Assembly (NCBI GenBank): GCA_022842685.1
Contig: JALHPC010000031.1
Coordinates: 1 to 32,526 of the forward strand
DNA length: 32,526 nt
Reading direction: 5' to 3'
From: Candidatus Kapaibacterium sp.
GTDB taxonomy: Bacteria; Bacteroidota; Ignavibacteria; Kapaibacteriales; Kapaibacteriaceae
The notes under the pieces are model-generated. The model was not told the origin of the DNA, did not search any database, and was given only the letters and a program-made list of their open reading frames with translations. Of this stretch, positions 23,734 to 32,354 are shown one piece after another; within the stretch, counting starts at the first letter, position 1, and each line of letters starts with the position of its first letter. The position numbers and the translations under genes were made by a program.

Positions 23734-26559
23734 ATGTCCAAACCTATCGTTCTTATCGATGGCATGTCGCTGGTGTTTCGCGCCTATCATGCCCTGCAAC
23801 GTACCGGAATGAAGTCGCAAACAGGCGAACCTACCTTTGCCGTGTTTGCCTTTGCCAACATTTTGCTGAGTCTGCTCGAAAAGCATGACCCAGAAGCAAT
23901 CTGCGTGGTGTTCGACACGAAGGAACCTACATTCCGACACGAAATGTATCCGCTGTACAAGGCTCATCGCGATGCCTTCCCAGAAGACCTGGTGCCACAG
24001 TTGGGCCGCATCAAGGAGCTGATACGCCTGTTGGGTCTTTCGCAGCTAGAACTGCCCGGCTTCGAAGCCGATGACATCATTGGCACTATCGCCAAACGTG
24101 AAAGCGCCGACGGCCACGACGTCTTATGCGTGACGTCCGACAAAGACTATTTCCAGCTCGTTACCGACCGCGTTCTGGTGTTGCGTCCCGGCAAGGACGT
24201 CGCCGAATACGAACGCTACGACGCCGTTCGTGTAAAGGAAAAGTTCGGCGTAGCACCCGAACATGTGATCGACGTGCTAGCCCTTATCGGCGATGCCAGC
24301 GATAACGTGCCGGGCGTGAAAGGCGTTGGTGAAAAAACCGCTATTCCGCTGATTGAGACGTACGGAAGCGTGGAAGGTATTTACGACAACCTTGACAAGA
24401 TCGACAAGGCCTCGCTGCGCGCAAAGCTGGAAGCGAGCCGCGATATGGCCGCACTGTCGAAGGTGCTCGTTACCATTCACACGGATGTGCCCATCGACGC
24501 AAAGCGTGCAGCCCTTGTTCGCAATCCCATGAACGGCCCCGAGCTCGACGCAATGATGGCCGAGCTTAGCTTTCATACCCTACGCCGAAAGATGGCAACC
24601 CTGGCCGGCAATGGTAACAGCGGCGGAGCGACCGACATCGCGAACGATGCGGCCGATTACGGCGCAACAGCGCCCGTTAGCACACCACCTGCGTCGTCGC
24701 TCAAAACACTTAAAGATGTGCCACATACCTACACGCTTATCGACTCTCAAGGGGCACTCGATAACCTTGTGGCCGAGCTTGCAGGCGTTACGACGCTATG
24801 CGTCGATCTTGAGACGACATCACTCGATGCCATGCAATGCGCCGTCGTTGGTATTGCGCTTTGCCACCAGGCGGGCACTGCGTGGTACATCAGCGTGGAT
24901 GATAACGCGGATGCTGCGGCCGTAGGCCTCTTCGACGAACCATCGGCCAAGAAGGGCATCGATGTTGCAACAGCCATGGCATCACTTAAGCCGCTGTTGG
25001 AATCGCCTGCCATTGGCAAGGTAGGCCAGAATCTAAAGTTCGACGCCCTCATCCTTCGGCGCTATGGCATTCGCGTTCACCCTGTGGCGTTCGACACGAT
25101 GCTAGCCAGTTACATCCTCGACCCCGACCAGCGTCATGGCATGGATGCATTAGCTGAGCGGTGGCTTGGTTACGAGCCAATACCAATAACCGCGCTTATT
25201 GGCGAAAAGAAGGCCTCGCAGATTACCATGCGCGAGGTAGCCGTCGAGCAAGCATGCGAATATGCATGCGAAGACGTCGACGTAACGTGGCGACTGATGG
25301 AGTGCCTGCAGCCAGCGTTGTCCAACGAAGGGCTTACATCATTGGCAACCGATGTCGAGTTCCGCTGTTCCGAAGTTCTTACCGTGATGGAGTCGAACGG
25401 TATCTATATCAACACGTTGGCGTTGTCGGACCTAGCCACGTTCATGCGCGACGAAGCAGCACGGCTTGAGCAACTCATCTTTGCTGAGTCTGGCGAGCCA
25501 TTCCTTATTTCGTCGCCAAAGCAGTTGGGCGAGGTTTTGTTTGAACGGATGATGTTGCCCTCGCCGAAGAAGACAAAGACTGGCTACAGTACCGACGCCT
25601 CGGTGCTGAGCGAGCTTGCAGAGTCGTTTCCAATCGCGCGCTACGTGCTGGAATACCGACAAGTCGAGAAACTGCGCAGCACCTACGTCGAGTCGCTCCC
25701 TCGTCTTATCAACCCGCAAACGGGCCGCGTGCACACTACGTATAACCAGACCATCGCCGCCACTGGACGTCTGTCGTCAACCGATCCCAATCTTCAGAAC
25801 ATACCGGTCCGCTCGGAGCTTGGCCAGCAGATTCGCAAGGCCTTTGTACCACAGCGTGACGACAGTGTAATCCTCTCGGCCGACTACTCGCAGATCGAAC
25901 TGCGCATCATGGCGTCGATGTCGGGCGACGCCGGCTTGCGCGCAGCGTTTGCCGCCGGCCACGACGTGCACGCCGCCACGGCCGCTGGCCTGTTTGGCGT
26001 TGCCATTGCCGAAGTAACATCCGACCAGCGCCGCATAGCCAAAACCGTCAACTTCGGCATTATGTATGGCCAAGGAGCCTTCGGATTGTCGCAGCAACTA
26101 GGCATTAGCCGTACCGAGGCCCAAGGCATAATCGACAACTACTTTAGCGCCTATGCCGGCATCAAGCAGTTCATCGACTCTACCGTCGAAACCACTCGGT
26201 CACGTGGCTATGCCACCACCATGCTCGGTCGCCGCCGCTACTTTCATGCCATCAACAGCAGCAACCGGGCCTTGCGTACCTCGGCCGAGCGTGCCGCCGT
26301 AAACACGCCCATACAGGGAACGGCGGCCGACATGATCAAGCTGGCCATGATTCGCGTTCACGATCGGATGGTTCGCGAGGGTATGCATTCGCTACTGATG
26401 CTACAGGTGCACGACGAATTGGTTCTTGAAGCACGGCTCGACGAACTGGATGCGTTGCAAGCCCTTGTACGCGAGGAAATGGAGCAGGCATTGCCGCTGG
26501 ACGGAGTGCCCGTGGTGGTAGATACCGGCCACGGGCCCACCTGGTACCACGCCCACTAG
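23734..26559 (+). CDS. polA: DNA polymerase I
   Basis: This 941-aa protein is full length. The N-terminal 5' nuclease (about 1-300) starts SKPIVLIDGMSLVFRAYHA and includes GFEADDIIGTIA, TSDKDYFQLV and GDASDNVPGVKGVGEKTA. The 3'-5' exonuclease (about 325-530) seems active: VDLETTSLD (Asp, Glu of Exo I), GQNLKFDALIL (Exo II) and YACEDVDVTW (Exo III). The polymerase domain has motif A SADYSQIELRIMASM, motif B RRIAKTVNFGIMYGQG and motif C LQVHDELVLE. It acts in Okazaki-fragment maturation and repair. I chose ATG 23734 since the family starts near the SKPIVLIDG motif; the frame opens earlier at 23677. Its TAG stop overlaps the stop of the convergent gene. Confidence 0.98.
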   Translation: MSKPIVLIDGMSLVFRAYHALQRTGMKSQTGEPTFAVFAFANILLSLLEKHDPEAICVVFDTKEPTFRHEMYPLYKAHRDAFPEDLVPQLGRIKELIRLLGLSQLELPGFEADDIIGTIAKRESADGHDVLCVTSDKDYFQLVTDRVLVLRPGKDVAEYERYDAVRVKEKFGVAPEHVIDVLALIGDASDNVPGVKGVGEKTAIPLIETYGSVEGIYDNLDKIDKASLRAKLEASRDMAALSKVLVTIHTDVPIDAKRAALVRNPMNGPELDAMMAELSFHTLRRKMATLAGNGNSGGATDIANDAADYGATAPVSTPPASSLKTLKDVPHTYTLIDSQGALDNLVAELAGVTTLCVDLETTSLDAMQCAVVGIALCHQAGTAWYISVDDNADAAAVGLFDEPSAKKGIDVATAMASLKPLLESPAIGKVGQNLKFDALILRRYGIRVHPVAFDTMLASYILDPDQRHGMDALAERWLGYEPIPITALIGEKKASQITMREVAVEQACEYACEDVDVTWRLMECLQPALSNEGLTSLATDVEFRCSEVLTVMESNGIYINTLALSDLATFMRDEAARLEQLIFAESGEPFLISSPKQLGEVLFERMMLPSPKKTKTGYSTDASVLSELAESFPIARYVLEYRQVEKLRSTYVESLPRLINPQTGRVHTTYNQTIAATGRLSSTDPNLQNIPVRSELGQQIRKAFVPQRDDSVILSADYSQIELRIMASMSGDAGLRAAFAAGHDVHAATAAGLFGVAIAEVTSDQRRIAKTVNFGIMYGQGAFGLSQQLGISRTEAQGIIDNYFSAYAGIKQFIDSTVETTRSRGYATTMLGRRRYFHAINSSNRALRTSAERAAVNTPIQGTAADMIKLAMIRVHDRMVREGMHSLLMLQVHDELVLEARLDELDALQALVREEMEQALPLDGVPVVVDTGHGPTWYHAH

Positions 26560-27077
26560 GCAGCCACGGCATCCTCTGCCGGTGCAGCCGTCGAAGAAGC
26601 CACCTCAGCATCAGACTCCTCCTCGGTCTGCGGTGCGTCCGTCGTTTCGGCCGTCACAGGCGTACGGAATCGCCAGGCGCGTCTCCGCTCCACCCATGCC
26701 CGGTGCTCACCATTGTAGTGCTCGTCGCGCTGCATTAGCGCAAAGGCAAACTCCACCGTGCAGATCGACAGACTGGTAAGCTTCTTCAACAGGTCTACCG
26801 TTTGCCCATCGTCGAACAACAGCCGCGCCTGCGCTCGCCGAATGTCGTTCTTCGTATCCACCACGGCCGCATCGGCATAACGCAAAAAGCGCAGCCGCTC
26901 GTCGAGTTGCCGTGCTTCGTAACTGTCGCGGATGTGCTGGCCGATAGAATCGGCCGATGCTACAAGCTGGCGCCCCAGTCCATCCTGATGAATCGGTGTC
27001 CACGAGTCCACGTGAACCGCCAGAATGTCACTCACTTCCTCGGCCATGCGGTGAATTCGCAAGGAATGCACACTCAT
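26556..27077 (-). CDS. Four-helix bundle protein (S23-like) with acidic tail
   Basis: This 173-aa protein is counted from the ATG at 27077. Residues 1-125 fit the four-helix bundle (23S rRNA-intervening-sequence or S23-like) family: HRMAEEVSDIL, LGRQLVASADSIGQHIRDSYEA, RFLRYADAAVVDTKNDIRRAQARLL and VDLLKKLTSLSICTVEFAFAL. The last 35 or so residues are a low-complexity tail rich in Ala, Glu, Asp and Thr, which most family members lack. The biochemical function of the family is unknown; members occur free in genomes and in rRNA intervening sequences. The frame extends to 27182, but the family begins near the initiator I chose. Its TAG stop and that of polA share the palindrome CTAG at 26556-26559. 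Confidence 0.85.
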   Translation of the reverse strand: MSVHSLRIHRMAEEVSDILAVHVDSWTPIHQDGLGRQLVASADSIGQHIRDSYEARQLDERLRFLRYADAAVVDTKNDIRRAQARLLFDDGQTVDLLKKLTSLSICTVEFAFALMQRDEHYNGEHRAWVERRRAWRFRTPVTAETTDAPQTEEESDAEVASSTAAPAEDAVAA

Positions 27078-27154
27078 ACTCACTACTCCTACACGTACGT
27101 TTCGGACAACCGCTCCGTGGCCCTTCCACGACCTGTTGCTCCGTAAGGGGCATC

Positions 27155-27182
27155 GTGTCACGACGGGGGTAAAGTGTGACAC
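27155..27182. promoter_or_regulatory. Inverted repeat in the divergent region before uppP
   Basis: Half-sites GTGTCAC (27155-27161) and GTGACAC (27176-27182) are exact inverted complements, 14 bases apart. They lie 30 bases before the uppP start and 78 bases before the divergent four-helix gene. This could be an operator for either gene or a leader hairpin. No regulator is identified nearby. Confidence 0.35.
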
Positions 27183-27211
27183 TCGCCGTCAATGCCGTAG
27201 TTTTGCCGTTA

Positions 27212-28072
27212 ATGTCACACCTCGAAGCCCTTCTACTGGGCATCATTCAAGGGCTGTCGGAGTTCATTCCCATCTCGAGTACGGCCCATCTCACGATTGC
27301 TGCCTCGCTCATGGGTGTAATCGACCCGAATCGTCCAGAGCAATGGACGGCCTTTATGGCCACCATTCAGTTAGGCACGCTTGCTGCTGTGCTGTGGTAC
27401 TTCCGTGCTGATATCCTTCGCATGGTTGGTGCCGTCGTGCGCGAGAATATTGGCGCCGGTCGCGTGCCACTGCGGCAGCAGAGTGCCGATGCACGCCTTG
27501 CATGGTATGTGGTGGTGGGCACGATACCGATCGTGGTGGTGGGCTTGGTGGCTAAGGACGCCATCGAAGGGGTGTTTACCAAGGACTTGCGCGTGATCGG
27601 CACTACCTTGATTGGTGTAGCCGTGATCTTGTGGTTGGTAGAACGCCGTGCTGCATTCCGCAAGACCACGTCGGAGATGTCGTTTGTTGACACGCTCGTG
27701 ATTGGCCTGTCGCAATGTCTTGCGCTTATCCCGGGCGTGTCGCGCAGCGGCTCTACCATCGTTGCAGCGCTTGCTCGCGGCTGCACGCGCGAGGCCGCAG
27801 CGCGCTTTAGCTTCTTGCTGAGCATTCCAGCAATCCTTGGGGCAGGCGTGTTGCAGTTCGTGAAGGCGTTGGACTACCTGTCGTGGAACGACGGTGGCCT
27901 CGACCTTGTGATTGCCACAGTGGCCGCGGCAATCAGTGGATATTGGTCCATCGCCTTTCTTCTCAATTTCGTTCGTTCACATTCTTTGACCGGATTCGTC
28001 GTCTACCGCATCGCCGTTGGCTTGGCAGTGTTTGCGCTGCTGGCTTCGGGACTGATTTCACCACTTCCGTAG
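27212..28072 (+). CDS. uppP: Undecaprenyl-diphosphatase UppP (BacA family)
   Basis: This 286-aa protein has about eight transmembrane segments. Signature motifs: EALLLGIIQGLSEFIPISSTAHL near the N-terminus (with the catalytic-region Glu residues and a Ser) and the later LIPGVSRSGSTIVAALARG. UppP dephosphorylates undecaprenyl pyrophosphate at the inner membrane to recycle the lipid carrier for peptidoglycan and other envelope polymers. High expression also gives bacitracin tolerance in other bacteria. The start at ATG 27212 suits the usual N-terminus; an upstream in-frame GTG at 27176 would add 12 residues. Its stop is 2 bp from the cyclophilin lipoprotein start. Confidence 0.97.
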   Translation: MSHLEALLLGIIQGLSEFIPISSTAHLTIAASLMGVIDPNRPEQWTAFMATIQLGTLAAVLWYFRADILRMVGAVVRENIGAGRVPLRQQSADARLAWYVVVGTIPIVVVGLVAKDAIEGVFTKDLRVIGTTLIGVAVILWLVERRAAFRKTTSEMSFVDTLVIGLSQCLALIPGVSRSGSTIVAALARGCTREAAARFSFLLSIPAILGAGVLQFVKALDYLSWNDGGLDLVIATVAAAISGYWSIAFLLNFVRSHSLTGFVVYRIAVGLAVFALLASGLISPLP

Positions 28073-28074
28073 TC

Positions 28075-28791
28075 ATGATTGTTCGTTTTCTTCCTGTTGT
28101 AGCACTTGTGCTATTCACGCTTGTGACGTCGTCGTGCCGACGTATGGCCGAAGAGTCCAATACCCCGGTCTTGCAGGAAATGGCCCCGCCGTCGACTTCC
28201 AGCATCGACACCTTGCTAGATGAGTCGATGCCCCCTACCGATACAGCCGTGGTAACACAGCGAGTAAAGGTGGCAACATCGATGGGTACGTTTGTAATTG
28301 GCTTGTATGGTGCCGATGCCCCCATAACGGTAAAGAACTTCGTGGGACTTGTGAAGAAGAAGTTCTACGATGGCATGTTGGTGCATCGAGTGTCGAGAGA
28401 CTATCTGGTGCAAATGGGCGACCCGTTTACGAAAGACCCATCACTGCGAAATGCGTGGGGGCGCGGTGGCGCAACTGCAACAGGTGATGCACTTCCGGTG
28501 GAAATCGATGCAACGACGCCTTCGGCGCGAGCAGGATATGATGTGGGAGTTGTGGCAATGGCGCGACGCCTCGATGATGACAAAAGCGGCACTAGTCAGT
28601 TCTTTATCTGTTTGGAGAAGGCCAAGGTTGTGAAGCACGACTTCACCATCTTCGGTAAGGTCATCGACGGTATGGACGTTGTGATGCGCATGAACGGCGT
28701 GGCTGTAGAGCCCAGCCCACTCGATGACAATGACGGAATACCCGTTACGCCGATCGAAATTCGCAGGGTAACCCTGCTACCTACACGATAA
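28075..28791 (+). CDS. Peptidyl-prolyl cis-trans isomerase (cyclophilin-type), lipoprotein
   Basis: This 238-aa protein starts at ATG 28075, 2 bp after the uppP stop. The longer open frame from 27883 runs inside uppP and is rejected. A lipobox LVTSSC|RR marks it as a lipoprotein. After a Ser/Thr/Pro linker (about 25-65), the cyclophilin domain has FVGLVKKKFYDGMLVHRVSRDYLVQMGDP, with the catalytic Arg in HRV, and GTSQFFICLEKA. It would assist folding of envelope proteins from a membrane anchor. The next gene encodes a second, soluble exported cyclophilin. Confidence 0.92.
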   Translation: MIVRFLPVVALVLFTLVTSSCRRMAEESNTPVLQEMAPPSTSSIDTLLDESMPPTDTAVVTQRVKVATSMGTFVIGLYGADAPITVKNFVGLVKKKFYDGMLVHRVSRDYLVQMGDPFTKDPSLRNAWGRGGATATGDALPVEIDATTPSARAGYDVGVVAMARRLDDDKSGTSQFFICLEKAKVVKHDFTIFGKVIDGMDVVMRMNGVAVEPSPLDDNDGIPVTPIEIRRVTLLPTR

Positions 28792-28821
28792 TCACTTTCT
28801 ACCACTTTTTTGGAGTACCTA

Positions 28822-29412
28822 ATGAATCTCTTCGTTGCATTCGGCGGCCTTATGCTGCTAGCTGGAGCATTTGCTATGACTACCATGCCGTCAGCGGCGC
28901 AAGCCTCGAACGACAAGCCCGAGTTTGTCATCACTGTCCGCCAGGGTACTAAGGTTCTCGGCGAGATTGTTCTTCGCCTGTGGCCCGACGTTGCCCCCGG
29001 ACATGTAGCGCACTTCACGGCACGCGTTGCCGAGGGATACTATGACAATACGGCCTTCCACCGTGTGATTCCGAATTTCATGATTCAGGGTGGCGATCCG
29101 AACAGTAAGGATCAACCGCGTGAAACGTGGGGAACGGGCGGCCACCCCGAAAAGGTGAAGGCCGAGTTCTCGAAGAAGAGCCACGCTCGCGGTGTGCTTT
29201 CGGCTGCTCGTACGAACGATCCTAACAGCTACGGTGGACAGTTCTTTATCTGCGTTGGCGATGCCTCGTTCCTCGACGGACAGTACAGCGCCTTTGGCGA
29301 AGTGGTGAGTGGTATGGAAGTGGCCGATGCCGTCGTGTCTTCACCCCGTGATTCCCGCGACAATCCTCTTGAGAAGATTTCGATGACCATCAAGCCGAAG
29401 TCGACGAAGTAA
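28822..29412 (+). CDS. Peptidyl-prolyl cis-trans isomerase (cyclophilin-type), exported
   Basis: This 196-aa protein has a signal peptide (MNLFVAFGGLMLLAGAFAMTTMPSAAQA). A GGAG at 28812-28815 six bases before ATG 28822 sets the start. The cyclophilin core is complete: VAEGYYDNTAFHRVIPNFMIQGGDPN (catalytic Arg) and NSYGGQFFICVGDASFLDGQYSAFGEVV. It is probably periplasmic and folds proline-containing envelope proteins. It is about 30 bp downstream of the lipoprotein cyclophilin, so the pair probably arose by duplication. The stop directly abuts the GTG start of the OmpA-domain gene. Confidence 0.95.
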   Translation: MNLFVAFGGLMLLAGAFAMTTMPSAAQASNDKPEFVITVRQGTKVLGEIVLRLWPDVAPGHVAHFTARVAEGYYDNTAFHRVIPNFMIQGGDPNSKDQPRETWGTGGHPEKVKAEFSKKSHARGVLSAARTNDPNSYGGQFFICVGDASFLDGQYSAFGEVVSGMEVADAVVSSPRDSRDNPLEKISMTIKPKSTK

Positions 29413-30960
29413 GTGCGGCGCAGCTTTCGATATTGCCTTGTTAGTGTTCTCCTGGCCACCGTGATCCCCATGATCACGGTGGCGCAGGTTAGTCCGTTGC
29501 CCGAAGGCGTCGAGCGCGAGAATCTGGGCGGCGGCGTGAATGGTCCGTACAACGATTTTGCACCCGTCATCTCTCCCGATGGGCGCACGCTCTTCTTCTG
29601 TCGATCCAACGACCCAAGCAACATTGGAGGCGGTCGCCAAGATATCTGGGTATCGCAGTTGCAAGAAGACCGAACGTGGGGAACTGCCGTCAATATTGGC
29701 TCCCCATTGAACAATCGCGAGCATAACTCGCTCATGTCGATCTCTCCCGATGGCAACATGGCACTCGTGCTCGACAACTACGGCACGCCTGATGGACGTC
29801 ATCGCAGCGTGGCGCTTAGTCGGCGTGTGGCCTCGGGATGGGGCGAGCCGAAGTCGATAGACATTAAGAACTATTACCACCTTGGTGGTGAACGCGGCTT
29901 TACGATGTCGAACGACGGCAAGGTCATGGTCATGGCGATCAACCGTCACGACACCCGTGGCGGCAACGACTTGTACGTGAGCTTTCGCATTACCGATACG
30001 GAGTGGACCGAGCCACAGAACATTGGCGGTACCATTAATACCATCGGACAAGAAGGCACGCCCTTTATCGCTTCCGATGGATCGTCGCTCTACTTTTCGT
30101 CGACTGGCCATGGTGGTTACGGCGGCTTCGACGTATACGTTAGCCGACGTCTAGACACATCGTGGACGTCGTGGTCTGACCCCATCAACCTGGGCCCATC
30201 CATCAACACTGCCGGTGCCGACCTGTATTACACCATTCCGGCCAGCGGCGACCTTGCCTACTACGTGTCGAGTGTGAACACACGCGGCGAGGGCGACATC
30301 TTTCGTGTCTTCCTTCCCGAGTCGGTGCGCCCGCGTCCGGTGGCCCTTATCTACGGCAAGGTGTTAAACAAGAAGACGCTCGAGCCCGTCGAGGCCGACA
30401 TCGTCTATGAAATCCTCGAAACTGGCGAAAACGTTGGCACTGCACGTTCAACGCCTGTGACTGGCGACTACAAAATCATCTTGCCTGTAGGGCACAACTA
30501 TGGCTTCTTAGCTTCGGCCCCGGGCTATGCCAGTGTGAGCGACAACATCGACTTAACCAAGGCCACCGAATACATCGAGATTCGTCGCGACCTCTATCTC
30601 GTGCCCATCGAAGTTGGCCAAACGTTGTCTCTCAACAACATCTTTTTCGACTACAACAAGTCGACGTTGCGCAAGGAATCGCGCGCCGAGTTGGCCCGAC
30701 TTGTGAAGATTCTCAACGAGAACCCTTCGATGGAGATCGAAGTTGGAGGCCATACCGACGACCGCGGCAGCGACCAGTACAATCTTAAGCTTAGTGGCGA
30801 GCGCGCAAAGTCTGTTGCAGAGTATGTTGCCGCACAGGGAATTGCGGTACAACGTGTAACCCACAAGGGCTATGGCAAGGCCAAGCCAGTCGATACCAAC
30901 GAAACCGACGAGGGCCGTCAGCGCAATCGTCGCGTCGAAATCACCATCACCAAGCAATAA
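29413..30960 (+). CDS. OmpA-family protein with PD40 propeller (PorE-like T9SS component)
   Basis: This 515-aa protein starts at a GTG abutting the previous stop. It has a signal peptide (RRSFRYCLVSVLLATVIPMITVAQ-like). Residues of about 40-310 hold PD40/WD40-like repeats: NDFAPVISPDGRTLFFCRS, LMSISPDGNMALV, EGTPFIASDGSSLYFSS and ADLYYTIPASGDLAYYVS. Residues of about 313-395 form a carboxypeptidase-regulatory-like fold (IYGKVLNKKTLEPVEADIVYE). The C-terminus is an OmpA peptidoglycan-binding domain with IFFDYNKSTL and GGHTDDRGSDQYNLKLSGERAKSV. This order (propeller, CRD, OmpA) matches PorE of the T9SS, although the N-terminal TPR domain of PorE is absent. It may instead be a general peptidoglycan tether. 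Confidence 0.87.
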   Translation: MRRSFRYCLVSVLLATVIPMITVAQVSPLPEGVERENLGGGVNGPYNDFAPVISPDGRTLFFCRSNDPSNIGGGRQDIWVSQLQEDRTWGTAVNIGSPLNNREHNSLMSISPDGNMALVLDNYGTPDGRHRSVALSRRVASGWGEPKSIDIKNYYHLGGERGFTMSNDGKVMVMAINRHDTRGGNDLYVSFRITDTEWTEPQNIGGTINTIGQEGTPFIASDGSSLYFSSTGHGGYGGFDVYVSRRLDTSWTSWSDPINLGPSINTAGADLYYTIPASGDLAYYVSSVNTRGEGDIFRVFLPESVRPRPVALIYGKVLNKKTLEPVEADIVYEILETGENVGTARSTPVTGDYKIILPVGHNYGFLASAPGYASVSDNIDLTKATEYIEIRRDLYLVPIEVGQTLSLNNIFFDYNKSTLRKESRAELARLVKILNENPSMEIEVGGHTDDRGSDQYNLKLSGERAKSVAEYVAAQGIAVQRVTHKGYGKAKPVDTNETDEGRQRNRRVEITITKQ

Positions 30961-30965
30961 CCCTC

Positions 30966-32117
30966 TTGCAGTCATCTACCATTCTTTGTACCTGTGCAAG
31001 GGGCATCGTTCCTGCGCTACGCGCCGAGCTAGAGCAGCTTGGATATACCATCGCTGTCGAATACCCTTCGGGTGTAGCCATCGAAGGTACCATGGCGGAC
31101 TGCATGCGCCTGAACCTATGGCTGCGCACAGCGCACCGCGTGTTGTACCGCCTTGCGGCGGGTCGCGCCCGCGACCCGCGAGAGGTATACACCATGGCGC
31201 ATCGCATTGCGTGGGAAGACATCGTTCCTCGTAAGGGCTACGTAGCTGTCATTTCGAGCGTCGACACACCTTCGATTACCAATACGCAGTTTGCCAACGT
31301 TAAGGTCAAAGATGCTATCGTTGACCGCATTCGTGAGCGCACCGGTTCGCGCCCAGATTCGGGTCCACGTACGGATAACACCGTCGTGTTTCTCTATTGG
31401 CATGGCGCCGAGGCGATGTTATACATCGACACAAGCGGCCCCTCGCTAAGCGATCGTGGTTACCGGCTGGACGCTGCGCGCGCGCCACTGCGCGAGACGC
31501 TTGCCGCCGCCATTGTGATGTCGACTACGTGGCAGCCAGACGACCACAGTTTTGTTAACCCCATGGGCGGCAGTGGTACGCTGGCCATCGAGGCAGGCCT
31601 GATTGCTACGCGCCGTGCGCCAGGTATCATGCGCACCAATTTTGGCTTCATGCATGTGCAGGGCTACGATGCCAAGGCGTGGAACACGCTGCGCGCACAG
31701 GCCCAGGCCGGTGAACGCGAAGCCCCGCATGCTATCGTATGTACCGACATCAGCCGCCGCGCCGTAGAATCGGCACGTGCCAACGCGCGCCGTGCCGGCC
31801 TTGGCAACACGCTTGACCCCTTCGTGTGCGACTTCCGCAATACACCGATGCCCCCTGCTCCGGGCGTAGTTGTTGTAAATCCCGAGTACGGATTACGCCT
31901 GGGCGATGAAGATGAACTCGTAGAAACGTACGGTGCCATTGGCGACTGGTTCAAGCAGTCGTGCAAGGGCTACATGGGCTACATACTTACGGGCAACATG
32001 GAGCTTGCCAAACGTGTGGGCCTGCGAGCAAAACGCCGCGTGCCCTTCTGGAATGCCGACATCGAATGCCGCCTACTCGAGTACGAGCTGTACGAGGGAA
32101 CACGACGTACAGATTAA
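30966..32117 (+). CDS. THUMP-domain class I SAM RNA methyltransferase (RlmL-like)
   Basis: This 383-aa protein starts at TTG 30966, 5 bp after the previous stop; the N-terminus STILCTCARGIVPALRAELEQLGY matches family starts. A THUMP domain (about 50-165) precedes a Rossmann methyltransferase: VNPMGGSGTLAIEAGLIA (motif I region, where many relatives have D-P-x-C/G-G-S-G-T), VCTDISRRAVESARANARRAGL and the catalytic VVVNPEYGLRLG. The usual N-P-P-Y-G is here N-P-E-Y-G, an occasional variant whose effect is uncertain. It is predicted to make a guanine-N2 methylation on 23S rRNA. The hairpin array begins directly after the stop. Confidence 0.9.
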   Translation: MQSSTILCTCARGIVPALRAELEQLGYTIAVEYPSGVAIEGTMADCMRLNLWLRTAHRVLYRLAAGRARDPREVYTMAHRIAWEDIVPRKGYVAVISSVDTPSITNTQFANVKVKDAIVDRIRERTGSRPDSGPRTDNTVVFLYWHGAEAMLYIDTSGPSLSDRGYRLDAARAPLRETLAAAIVMSTTWQPDDHSFVNPMGGSGTLAIEAGLIATRRAPGIMRTNFGFMHVQGYDAKAWNTLRAQAQAGEREAPHAIVCTDISRRAVESARANARRAGLGNTLDPFVCDFRNTPMPPAPGVVVVNPEYGLRLGDEDELVETYGAIGDWFKQSCKGYMGYILTGNMELAKRVGLRAKRRVPFWNADIECRLLEYELYEGTRRTD

Positions 32118-32341
32118 CATGCCTTCGGCATAGTTACGCGGCTGCGCCGCAGTTACGGGCCTGCGGCCCAGCTACATGCCTTCGGCATAGTTACGCGGCT
32201 GCGCCGCAGTTACGGGGCTGCGGCCCAGATACATGCCTTCGGCATAGTTACGCGGCTGCGCCGCAGTTACGGGTCTTCGGCCCAGATACATGCCTTCGGC
32301 ATAGTTACGCGGCTGCGCCGCAGTTACGGGCCTGCGGCCAG
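32118..32341. repeat. Tandem array of 57-bp units, each with three mini-hairpins
   Basis: Units start at 32118, 32175, 32232 and 32289, an exact 57-bp period; three are complete and the fourth breaks at about 32339. Each unit is made of three hairpins with 5-bp stems and 3-nt loops: ATGCC-TTC-GGCAT, GCGGC-TGC-GCCGC and GGGCC-TGC-GGCCC, joined by the linker AGTTAC or AGCTAC/AGATAC. The three stems differ from each other yet are fully self-complementary, while linkers are nearly fixed; one copy also has a TTC-for-TGC change with its stem (GGGTC / GGCCC) still able to pair through a G-T pair. The array sits between the stop of the methyltransferase gene and an IS110 element. Confidence 0.93.
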
Positions 32342-32354
32342 ACCGTATGTTAAA

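Noticed and set aside
27883..28074. N-terminal extension of the lipoprotein cyclophilin
   Set aside because: It overlaps the 3' end of uppP in another frame, and the lipoprotein signal peptide begins at the ATG at 28075.
29341..30111. 256-codon minus-strand frame opposite the PorE-like gene
   Set aside because: Antisense shadow of a well-supported gene with recognised domains; the product matches no family I know.
32118..32341. CRISPR array
   Set aside because: The 57-bp units are nearly identical throughout, with no unique spacers and no cas genes; they are tandem hairpin repeats.
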